From an uncultured Lachnospiraceae bacterium (GTDB lineage: Bacteria > Bacillota > Clostridia > Lachnospirales > Lachnospiraceae): a DNA stretch of 40,270 nt. Location: positions 1-40,270 of the forward strand of contig CAJTPU010000030.1 of NCBI GenBank assembly GCA_910578335.1, written 5' to 3'. The notes beneath the pieces were generated by a model, which ran no database searches, had not been told where the DNA came from, and worked only from the letters and a program-made list of their open reading frames with translations. Made by a program: the position numbers and the translations under genes. Positions within the stretch are counted from its first letter, which is position 1. Each line of letters starts with the position of its first letter. Positions 31,314 through 38,342 of the stretch are shown here, piece after piece.

Positions 31314-32535
31314 TTCGGTAATTCTGCCGGTTTCGGGGGCGGCTGTCCCCACGGCGGTGTTCACGATGCTCCTGCCTGTTCTCTTCCCATCGCGCGCCAT
31401 CCTCTCTATGGCGTTCCTGTCTGTTATCGCGCCTGCCGCTGCGGTTATTTCTTCCACCCTTTCTATCCTGATACGGTCTTTCGGACTCTTCGGCTCTATC
31501 GGCATGTGATTCTCTTCTGCTCCAGTTTCTTTCCGTTTTCTCTGCCTTGGCAGATTTATCCTGCCATGACGGCGCCGTCCTGTCCCTAAATTCCTTCTTG
31601 CAGCTGCGTTCCGGCTTTTCAGGTGCTATTTCCTCCGTAGTCTCAAGCACTTCTTCGGATTCCAGTTTTTCCAGCTCCTTGAGTTCCTCCGCTGACAGCT
31701 CCAGATTTTCCTTCTTTCCGTGCTTCCTTTTAAAGTGTAAATCCTCTACCCTGTATTCCCGGATTTCCTTTTCGTCATCTACATCCACAATCACCTTTAC
31801 GCGCTGACGAAGTACGTTGACACTCTGCACCTCTCCCTTCAGCCCATCCGCCGTAACCACATAATCTCCTGTATTGGGCAGGCGGCGGTTCAGCTCCTCG
31901 TAGGTTTCTTCCTCGTGCTTCAGGCAGCACATCAGCCTGCCGCAGACACCGGATATCTTTGTCGGATTCAGCGAAAGATTCTGCTCCTTCGCCATCTTTA
32001 TAGATACCGGTATGAACTCTGAAAGATGGGTGTGACAGCAAAGCGGACGCCCACAGATACCAATACCGCCCATAATTTTGGTCTCGTCCCTGACACCTAC
32101 CTGTCTCAGCTCAATCCTCGTTTTGAACACACTTGCCAAATCCTTTACCAGTTCCCTGAAGTCAATTCTTCCGTCCGCCGTAAAGTAAAAAAGTACCTTA
32201 TTGTTGTCAAAGGTGTACTCTGCATCTATCAGCTTCATCTCCAGACCGTGTTCCCGTATCTTGTCCAGACAGATTTTATAAGCCTCCTTTTCTTTCCTCT
32301 TATTCCCTGCTTCCTGTTCCACATCCCTTTGGTTCGCAATTCGCAGTACAGGCTTTAAGGGCTGTACAATTTGGTCGTCTTCTACCTCTTTTGGTGCGCT
32401 GACAACTGTACCGAACTCTATTCCACGGGCTGTCTCCACAATAACGTGACTGCCCTTTTCTACCTGAAAGTCCAACGGGTCAAAAAAGTAAATCTTGCCC
32501 GCCGTACGAAATCTTACTCCTATTACTTTTGTCAT
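31249..32535 (-). CDS. yaaT: PSP1-domain protein YaaT with an Arg/Asn/Glu-rich C-terminal tail
   Basis: 428-residue protein. Residues 1-270 are YaaT/PSP1: YFDPLDFQVEKGSHVIVETA, VLFYFTADGRIDFRELVKDL (in parts) and the Cys-rich stretches GICGRPLCCHTHLSEF and GVCGRLMCCLKHE, which bind Fe-S or zinc in the family. In B. subtilis YaaT works with RicA/RicF in sporulation and RNase Y-dependent mRNA processing. Residues about 280-428 are a disordered tail rich in Arg, Glu, Asn and Gln (for example RKGGRNNRSGRRDNRQERHR), absent from B. subtilis YaaT (about 275 residues). The tail could bind RNA. The next gene starts within its last codons. The gene has a conserved place between holB and the methyltransferase. 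Confidence 0.92.
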   Translation of the reverse strand: MTKVIGVRFRTAGKIYFFDPLDFQVEKGSHVIVETARGIEFGTVVSAPKEVEDDQIVQPLKPVLRIANQRDVEQEAGNKRKEKEAYKICLDKIREHGLEMKLIDAEYTFDNNKVLFYFTADGRIDFRELVKDLASVFKTRIELRQVGVRDETKIMGGIGICGRPLCCHTHLSEFIPVSIKMAKEQNLSLNPTKISGVCGRLMCCLKHEEETYEELNRRLPNTGDYVVTADGLKGEVQSVNVLRQRVKVIVDVDDEKEIREYRVEDLHFKRKHGKKENLELSAEELKELEKLESEEVLETTEEIAPEKPERSCKKEFRDRTAPSWQDKSAKAEKTERNWSRRESHADRAEESERPYQDRKGGRNNRSGRRDNRQERHREDGARWEENRQEHREHRRGDSRPRNRQNYRNGKKEGKTNFEGNQSEGKRTP

Positions 32536-32579
32536 CTATAAACCTCCACATGTATTTGTCAAACTGCCGTTCCGGCAGC

Positions 32580-33572
32580 TCAACCATATTCTTTGATATC
32601 CAAAAGCAAAAGCTCCATAGTCAAGTCAAAATTTACATTGGCTTCCAATCTGCTCTTTGCTTTGGAGAGTGCCTGAATAACGGTTTCTATGCCTTCGTAA
32701 GAAGTCCTGCCCGCCGCTTTCCTGATATTCTGCGTCTCCTCGCGGAACACCAGATGATTGGCATCCTTTGTCGCCTTAAATAAGAGCACGTCCCTGTACC
32801 AGATGGAAAGAATATCCAGATAATCTCCTACGTCCAGCTTGTACTCTGCAATTTTCTTGATAGCGGCAATCATCTCCGTCACATCCATATCATGCACGTA
32901 TTTTAGAAGGGAAACCGCTTCTTCTTTTACCTTTTCGAAATCCTCGCTTGAGGCAAGATGCTTCGCTTTTCCCACATTCCCTCTTGCAAATGCGGCACAA
33001 ATATCCGCCTTATAATCCGGAACCTGCATCTGCTCCATCAAAAATTTTTTGATGAGGTCGTCCGGCACCGGCTTCATATGTAAGATAACACATCTGCTCA
33101 AAATTGTCTGTAGTAAAGAATTGACATTTGTGGTAAGAAGCAGTATTACTGCATAAGCAGGCGGCTCCTCCAAGGTTTTTAATAACGCGTTCTGCGCCTG
33201 CACCGTCATCTTCTCCGCTTCGCTCACAATATAAACTTTATACGGGCTATTGTACGGCTTTATGGCAATATCGCCGTTAATCTGCTTCCGGATATCATCC
33301 ACGCCGATAGAACCCGGCTTTTCGTGAGTTACATAAATAATGTCCGGCTGGTTGTTCGAAAGCGCCTGTTTGCAGGAATGGCACTGCTGGCACGGCTCTG
33401 TGCCGCCCTCCTCGCACTGGAGCGTCATGGCAAAAATACGGGCAATAAATTCCTTTCCCGAAAACCGCTCACCGTTGATAATATACGCGTGGGAAATTTT
33501 TCCTGTGGAAATTGCATTATGGAAATGTGTCTTTATCTGCTCCTGACCTATAATATCCCTAAATTCTGCCAT
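32580..33572 (-). CDS. holB: DNA polymerase III delta-prime subunit
   Basis: 330-residue AAA+ clamp-loader subunit. The P-loop position reads GERFSGKEFIA, where the final Ser/Thr of a working Walker A is Glu, as expected for delta-prime, which does not hydrolyse ATP. The zinc module CEEGG...CQQCHSC lies at about 53-67, the VDDIRKQI and NALLKTLEEPP sensor region at about 90-145. The C-terminal half is the helical clamp-loader collar. It helps load the beta clamp during replication. It lies between yaaR and yaaT, as in most Firmicutes. Confidence 0.94.
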   Translation of the reverse strand: MAEFRDIIGQEQIKTHFHNAISTGKISHAYIINGERFSGKEFIARIFAMTLQCEEGGTEPCQQCHSCKQALSNNQPDIIYVTHEKPGSIGVDDIRKQINGDIAIKPYNSPYKVYIVSEAEKMTVQAQNALLKTLEEPPAYAVILLLTTNVNSLLQTILSRCVILHMKPVPDDLIKKFLMEQMQVPDYKADICAAFARGNVGKAKHLASSEDFEKVKEEAVSLLKYVHDMDVTEMIAAIKKIAEYKLDVGDYLDILSIWYRDVLLFKATKDANHLVFREETQNIRKAAGRTSYEGIETVIQALSKAKSRLEANVNFDLTMELLLLDIKEYG

Positions 33573-33609
33573 CCGCTTCTCCTTTTATCTCAAAAGCATT
33601 ATAAAATGC

Positions 33610-34050
33610 TCACGTAAATATGTCCAGCAGCAATCCTTTGATTTCTCCGATTTTACCTAAAATGTCAATATTGTCATTTTCATCCTTCACCAGCTCCTGC
33701 GCCAGCTCATCCAGATTTTCATCTATCAGGCGGATAATGCCATATACTCTGTGACGCCCCCTCTTATCCAGAAAATTTTCCCGGGAAAAAGAATGGGAAC
33801 GACTGACTACCTCGTTTAAAAATTCCTTTATCAGTCCGCGGTATCGCTTCATATCCCGCACATCCCGACGTTTATAAAGCCGCTCTCCCTGTGCCGTAAT
33901 CTCTTCCATAAGCCCCTGCAGCCTTGTCTGCAGCTCCGCTTCCTCTACATGACTGGCAAGCGTAAATTTGAAGCTGCCGTCTGTCGGTTTTGTTTCCGGC
34001 GCCTGCTGCAGCGGCTGCGGCTGCGGCACTTGCCCGACTTTAATTTCCAT
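33610..34050 (-). CDS. yaaR: YaaR family protein (DUF327)
   Basis: 146-residue protein of unknown function. The N-terminal 30 residues are Pro/Gln-rich (PQPQPLQQAP). The rest is a helical domain with the family blocks RRDVRDMKRYRGLIKEFLNE (about 61-80) and KRGRHRVYGIIRLIDENLDE (in parts, about 95-114). It is found in this gene order in Bacillus (yaaR before holB). The ribosome site AAGGAGG lies five bases before the ATG. Its function has not been worked out in the family; the context ties it to the replication/sporulation cluster. Confidence 0.9.
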   Translation of the reverse strand: MEIKVGQVPQPQPLQQAPETKPTDGSFKFTLASHVEEAELQTRLQGLMEEITAQGERLYKRRDVRDMKRYRGLIKEFLNEVVSRSHSFSRENFLDKRGRHRVYGIIRLIDENLDELAQELVKDENDNIDILGKIGEIKGLLLDIFT

Positions 34051-34082
34051 ACGCTTACCTCCTTTTATTATTTATCGGCATA

Positions 34083-34670
34083 TCACAGCATTTCAGAAAT
34101 ATATTTTTTAATTTCCGCAAGGCATTGCTCGAGATTCTTATTTTGAAAACGTCTTTCAATACCCGCCCGCTTTATTTTATCCTCCGCAAAATCCTCGCTG
34201 TCCGCCAGAAAACGCCGGCACATTTCCTCATATTTGGGGGTCCGCTGCTTTTTCTCTCTGTCAAGAGCACGCTGCAGCCGAATACCATCGTCCAGCTCGA
34301 TGAGCACCGGCACCAGCTTCTCTTTTCCAAAGTATGCCCGAATGCTTTCATAGGATTCCAGCGTCCCGATACAGATATAGCTGTTCTCCGTTAAGTCTAT
34401 ACGCCCGTCATCCACCGTAAAATAGCGCCACAATCCATGACAGGTCCGGTATTCCCGATGCTCAATTACCTTTCCGCTTTTTTCCAAAGCTCCAAAGCCT
34501 TCTTCATCGGTAAAAAAATATTCTTCGCCATTTTTTTCCCGTATCCGTATCGGTCTTGTTGTATAGGGAATCATTCGCACCAGTGCAAAGCAATCTTCTG
34601 CAAGAAGCCTTTTGTAAATGGTATCTTTTCCTGTGGAGCTCTTCCCCATCAGGTACACTATCTTCCCCAT
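34083..34670 (-). CDS. Guanylate-kinase-family nucleotide kinase at the usual tmk position
   Basis: 195-residue P-loop kinase: Walker A MGKSSTGKDT (8-17), and the GMP-binding signature YTTRPIRIREKNGEEYFF (36-53), which matches guanylate kinase (T-T-R-x2-R-x2-E-x-x-G-x-x-Y-x-F). The lid region has RALDREKKQRTPKYEE. It should move phosphate from ATP to GMP or dGMP, although the middle (FTVDDGRIDLTENSYICIGT) differs from standard Gmk. The gene starts four bases after pyk ends, so it is translationally coupled. In the parallel B. subtilis cluster this place is held by thymidylate kinase and yaaQ, both absent here. Confidence 0.85.
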   Translation of the reverse strand: MGKIVYLMGKSSTGKDTIYKRLLAEDCFALVRMIPYTTRPIRIREKNGEEYFFTDEEGFGALEKSGKVIEHREYRTCHGLWRYFTVDDGRIDLTENSYICIGTLESYESIRAYFGKEKLVPVLIELDDGIRLQRALDREKKQRTPKYEEMCRRFLADSEDFAEDKIKRAGIERRFQNKNLEQCLAEIKKYISEML

Positions 34671-34674
34671 TGTA

Positions 34675-36096
34675 CTATGCTACCTCAACTACATGAATCA
34701 TATCGGTATTGCCTGCAATCCCCAAAGGAACGCCCGCCGTAATCACCACCGTATCCCCTGCTTTAATCAATCCTGCCTGCTTACTCTTAAATACTGCTTC
34801 TTCAAAAAGCTCGTCTGTCGTCTCTTCCTTTTTAATCATAACCGGGTTGACGCCCCAGAGCAGATAAAGCTGGCGGCATACCTTTTCGTCCACCGTACAG
34901 CCAATTACCTGACAGCCCGGCTTGTAACGGGCAATCATATTAGCGGTAAAACCTGACATTGTCACCGTTATAATCGCCGCAGCATTCAAATTCATCGCCA
35001 CATTGCAGGTTGCATAGGAAATAGCCGTTGTAATGTCCGGTGTTTTTGTGTCCATGCACTGACTGTCCTGCAGCCGTGAACGATAATCGATATCCTGCTC
35101 CGCACGCTCTGCTATCCTTGCCATCGTCTTTACCGCTTCCACCGGATACATGCCTGCCGCGCTCTCTCCGGAAAGCATAATCGCCGTTGTGCCGTCATAA
35201 ATGGCATTGGCAATATCGGTTGCCTCCGCTCTCGTCGGACGGGGATTCTTTATCATGGACTCCAGCATCTGTGTCGCCGTAATAACATGTTTTCCCTTTT
35301 CCACCGCCATTTTAATCATTTTCTTCTGCAAAATGGGAACTTCCTCCATGGCAACCTCCACGCCCATATCGCCGCGTGCTACCATGATGCCGTCGGAAGC
35401 CTCAACAATTTCTTCCAAATTATGAATGCCCTGCATATTTTCTATCTTTGCAATAATCTTCATGCGGCTGCCGTAATCATTTAAAATCTTTTTTACTTCT
35501 AATATATCTTCTTTCGTGCGCGCAAAGGATGCAGCCAGAAAATCAAAGCCATGCTCAATGCCAAATACAATGTCTTCCATGTCCACAGGGCTGATATAAG
35601 GCATGGACAGTACCGCCCCCGGCACATTGACTCCCTTATGGTTAGACACAAAGCCGCCGTTTATCACGCGGCAAATAATATCGTTGCCTGTAATTTCCTC
35701 TACCACCATTTCAATCAGCCCGTCGTCAATCAAAATTGTAGTACCGACAGAAATATCATTTTTTAGGTTTTTATAGGTAATGGATGCTTTTTGCGCTGTT
35801 CCCATCACTTCCTCTGTCGTCAGAGTGAAAAATTCCCCTGCCACCAGTGCTGCTTTTCCACCCTCAAAGTCGCGCAGCCTGATTTCCGGTCCCTTGGTAT
35901 CTAACAATGTGGCTACCGGCAGATTAAGCTCTTTCCTCGCCTTTAAAACCCTGTTATACTTTTCCAATTGCTCCTTGTGCGTTCCATGGGAAAAGTTAAA
36001 ACGCGCCACATTCATACCGGCAAGCATTAACTCTTTCAGCTTTTCCTCGCTGTCACATGCCGGTCCTATTGTACAGATAATCTTTGTCTTTCTCAT
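34675..36096 (-). CDS. pyk: Pyruvate kinase
   Basis: 473-residue glycolytic enzyme making pyruvate and ATP from phosphoenolpyruvate and ADP. Visible features: TKIICTIGPACDSEEKL and NVARFNFSHGTHKEQ at the start, the B domain (about 72-170), the active-site lysine/metal region IIAKIENMQGIHNLEEI (in parts, about 213-228), GIMVARGDMGVEVAMEEVP (about 235-253) and ATQMLESMIKNPRPTRAE. The C domain is normal and there is no extra PEP-binding tail as in Bacillus. I chose the ATG at 36096: the in-frame ATG 12 bases earlier contains its ribosome site (ATGGAGGTAAGT). It lies inside the yaaO-rsmI cluster, an unusual location. The PLP enzyme gene ends only 13 bases upstream. Confidence 0.95.
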   Translation of the reverse strand: MRKTKIICTIGPACDSEEKLKELMLAGMNVARFNFSHGTHKEQLEKYNRVLKARKELNLPVATLLDTKGPEIRLRDFEGGKAALVAGEFFTLTTEEVMGTAQKASITYKNLKNDISVGTTILIDDGLIEMVVEEITGNDIICRVINGGFVSNHKGVNVPGAVLSMPYISPVDMEDIVFGIEHGFDFLAASFARTKEDILEVKKILNDYGSRMKIIAKIENMQGIHNLEEIVEASDGIMVARGDMGVEVAMEEVPILQKKMIKMAVEKGKHVITATQMLESMIKNPRPTRAEATDIANAIYDGTTAIMLSGESAAGMYPVEAVKTMARIAERAEQDIDYRSRLQDSQCMDTKTPDITTAISYATCNVAMNLNAAAIITVTMSGFTANMIARYKPGCQVIGCTVDEKVCRQLYLLWGVNPVMIKKEETTDELFEEAVFKSKQAGLIKAGDTVVITAGVPLGIAGNTDMIHVVEVA

Positions 36097-36109
36097 ACTT
36101 ACCTCCACA

Positions 36110-37705
36110 TCATTTTATCGTTTCTATATATAGCTGATGATTATGCTCTTCTATCCCCTGTACCGTCAAGCCCTCCCTGACGCATTCCTGCAAATAGCGG
36201 CAGATTTCTTTTGTCAGAACCTCTCCCGGTACCGCAATCGGAATATCCGGCGGATACGGCACAATAAAGCTGCCTGCCGTTCTGCCCGCCGCTTCCGCCA
36301 ACAGGACTCTCTCCGTCTCCCTGTCCCATGCTTCACAGAGTGGGTAGCGCTGTTCGGGGCAAACCCATTCTGCCGGCTTTCTGCGGTTCTGCTGTTCCCT
36401 GTGGTTCTGCTGTTCTCCGCAATTCTGCTGTCCTCTGCTGTTCTGCTGCTCTCCGCAATTCTGCTGTTCCCTACTGTTCTGCTGTTCCCTGCAGTTCTGC
36501 TGTTCCCCGTAGTTCTGCTGTCCTCTGCCGTTCTGCTGCTCTCCGCAATTCTGCTGTTCTCCGCAGTTTTGCCGCTCGGCGTACTGCCCGTCCTCGCCCA
36601 AACTGCACTCCCTGTCTATCTCTAAAAGTGCCTTCGTCAAACGCTCATAGCCTTCTTTTGTATCACCTATCGTAAACATTGCCAGCGCATACCGCCCTGC
36701 TGCCATTTCCAACTGCAAATGATACTGATTCCGCAATTTGTCATATAGCTGCCTTCCCGACAGGCTGCCAGTGCGGTCTGCTATTACCAGCTTTCCGGCA
36801 TCCATGCTTTTTTCCTTTAAAAAATGAAGCGCTTTACAACCTCCCAGCTTTTCCATCATTTCCTTCCAGTTTTGTTGAAACGCGCTAAAAAAAGGTTTCG
36901 CACACGACGCTATCTCGATAGCTTCCTCCATTGCCGCCATAAAAATGTAGGACGGGCTGCTTGTCTGATAGATTTCCAGAAATCTTCTTAGCTTCCTGCG
37001 CTCTATCAAGCTGCCATTTACATGTAAGATGGCTGTCTGCGTCATGGACGGCAGCGTTTTATGAAGACTTTGCACCACCAAATCTGCCCCCTGGCGGGAG
37101 GCATTCTGCTGCCAGCCCGCATGAAAGCCTAGATGGGCGCCGTGTGCTTCATCCACAATCAAGGGAATTCCCCGCTTATGCACCACTTCTGCAATCTCTG
37201 CCGTCTCCGCCATCAGGCCCTCATAGGTCGGCGAAACAATTAACACCGCCTGCACATCCTGATTCTCGGCAAGCGCCTGCTTTACTTGTGCCGCAGTCGC
37301 AGCCAAAATGCAGCCAAACTCCGGATGTATCCCCGTAAATAGATACTTTATTTCTAAGCTTCTTAGATACGCCGCATGATATGCAGATTTGTGACAGCCC
37401 CGTACCATCAACAGCTTTCCCCCTTTTGGCAGAGCCGTCGACAAGGCGCTCAAAATACCGGATGTGCTTCCGTTTATCAAAAAAAAACTTTCTTCGGCAC
37501 CATATACCTCTGCCGCCCGCGATTGCACCTCTTTCAGAATCCCTCTGGCATCATGCAAATTATCAAAACCGTCTATCTCCGTAATATCCCATGCCGCTAT
37601 CGGCGCCAATGTTTTTCCAAACAGACGCCTCTTATGCCCCGGCATATGGTATGGATAATAGTCAGAATTGGCATACTCTTCCAAACTTCTTTGCAGCTTA
37701 CCCAT
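36110..37705 (-). CDS. PLP-dependent Orn/Lys/Arg decarboxylase-family protein (YaaO-like) with a glutamine-rich repeat insert
   Basis: 531-residue fold-type I PLP enzyme of the small Gram-positive arginine/lysine decarboxylase group. It begins YPYHMPGHKRR, a family hallmark, has INGSTSGILSAL (78-89), VDEAHGAHLGFHAG (184-197), and PLP-binding Lys216 in SLHKTLPSMTQTAILH. It would decarboxylate arginine or lysine to a polyamine precursor. The C-terminal domain (about 455-531) ends with SFIVPYPPDIPIAVPGE. Residues 381-440 are ten copies of a hexapeptide such as CGEQQN, placed between the PLP and C-terminal domains. The ATG at 37705 has GGAAG upstream and follows the HD gene stop directly. It opens the cluster, as yaaO does in B. 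subtilis. Confidence 0.88.
   Translation of the reverse strand: MGKLQRSLEEYANSDYYPYHMPGHKRRLFGKTLAPIAAWDITEIDGFDNLHDARGILKEVQSRAAEVYGAEESFFLINGSTSGILSALSTALPKGGKLLMVRGCHKSAYHAAYLRSLEIKYLFTGIHPEFGCILAATAAQVKQALAENQDVQAVLIVSPTYEGLMAETAEIAEVVHKRGIPLIVDEAHGAHLGFHAGWQQNASRQGADLVVQSLHKTLPSMTQTAILHVNGSLIERRKLRRFLEIYQTSSPSYIFMAAMEEAIEIASCAKPFFSAFQQNWKEMMEKLGGCKALHFLKEKSMDAGKLVIADRTGSLSGRQLYDKLRNQYHLQLEMAAGRYALAMFTIGDTKEGYERLTKALLEIDRECSLGEDGQYAERQNCGEQQNCGEQQNGRGQQNYGEQQNCREQQNSREQQNCGEQQNSRGQQNCGEQQNHREQQNRRKPAEWVCPEQRYPLCEAWDRETERVLLAEAAGRTAGSFIVPYPPDIPIAVPGEVLTKEICRYLQECVREGLTVQGIEEHNHQLYIETIK
36386..36565 (-). repeat. 18-bp coding minisatellite, ten units
   Basis: Ten in-frame 18-bp units encoding x(G/R)(E/G)QQN, for example CGEQQN four times, plus GRGQQN, YGEQQN, CREQQN, SREQQN, SRGQQN and HREQQN. 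The EQQN part is almost constant while the first two codons vary. It lies within the YaaO-like gene. Copy number could change without shifting the frame. Confidence 0.92.
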
Positions 37706-37707
37706 AC

Positions 37708-38262
37708 TCAGACTTCCACTCCCGACTGCCTTGCCCCATGTCCCTTGTGTACGTGAAAGGTTTCTAACAGGGAGCACCATTTGTCCGCAGTTGTCACAAT
37801 CCACGCTTCCCTGCACATAGGCGGCACTACTGTCAAGGGCCACATATGTTTCTTAATAATATCCTTTTCCCTTGGCGTAAGCTTATACTCTTTCATTGCG
37901 TTGCGAAGCGCGATGCCCGGATGATAAAAGCCGTGCAGCCTGCCCTGTTTACCAGAATTATGCCAGTCATATAAAAAATAATCATGCAGGAGCGCGCCTC
38001 TGACCAATTCATCCTTTTTACACCTAAACCCCAGCTTTTCCAGCCTTTCGCTAATGGCAAGGCTGTATTTTGCCACATCCATGCAATGACTGTTTACCGT
38101 CATATTTCCATGCTGGATGAATGTTTTGGTTCTGTTAAAATTAGGAGAATTTAAAATATCTGCCGCATTGCGTTTTATCTGTCGATGCAGTCTGTGCTGT
38201 ACTCTGTATTTTTTTATCCATTTTTCAGCTTGCCTGTAATTTCGAAATTTTTCACCTTTCAT
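37708..38262 (-). CDS. HD-domain phosphohydrolase-like protein
   Basis: 184-residue cytoplasmic protein. The HD-fold metal ligands are seen as His in NSHCMDVAKYS (about 57-67) and His-Asp in GALLHDYFLYDWH (about 89-101), with a later His in YHPGIALRNAM and a final Asp in TTADKWCS. The N-terminus (1-50) is basic (WIKKYRVQHRLHRQIKRN). HD proteins hydrolyse phosphate esters, often of nucleotides; the substrate here is unknown. The ribosome site GGGAGG lies well placed. The next gene starts across its stop codon (TGAGTATG), so the two are coupled. The last 13 residues (HKGHGARQSGVEV) look like a loose tail. Confidence 0.85.
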   Translation of the reverse strand: MKGEKFRNYRQAEKWIKKYRVQHRLHRQIKRNAADILNSPNFNRTKTFIQHGNMTVNSHCMDVAKYSLAISERLEKLGFRCKKDELVRGALLHDYFLYDWHNSGKQGRLHGFYHPGIALRNAMKEYKLTPREKDIIKKHMWPLTVVPPMCREAWIVTTADKWCSLLETFHVHKGHGARQSGVEV

Positions 38263-38281
38263 AAAAATTCCTCCCTGCCGG

Positions 38282-38300
38282 AGCGTTTTGTCCGCAAACG
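38282..38300. other. Inverted repeat upstream of the HD-domain gene
   Basis: GCGTTT and AAACGC arms around a seven-base loop, about 20 bases before the GGGAGG ribosome site on the minus strand. No T run follows. It could be an operator or a leader hairpin. Confidence 0.35.
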
Positions 38301-38342
38301 CGAGTTAAATATGAAATTTCCTCACAGTATCGTACTTTGCCG

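Noticed and set aside
31314..31505. 64-residue N-terminal extension of the tRNA methyltransferase
   Set aside because: It lies entirely within the yaaT tail in another frame and has no family resemblance. Its charged composition reflects the tail's codons.
36386..36565. Short regularly spaced repeats that could suggest a CRISPR array
   Set aside because: The units are contiguous 18-mers without spacers, lie in frame inside a PLP enzyme gene, and no cas gene is nearby. It is a coding minisatellite.
36137..36625. Plus-strand open frame of 162 codons
   Set aside because: It is an antisense shadow of the minisatellite and the C-terminal part of the PLP enzyme. Its Leu/Val-rich pattern arises from the repeat.
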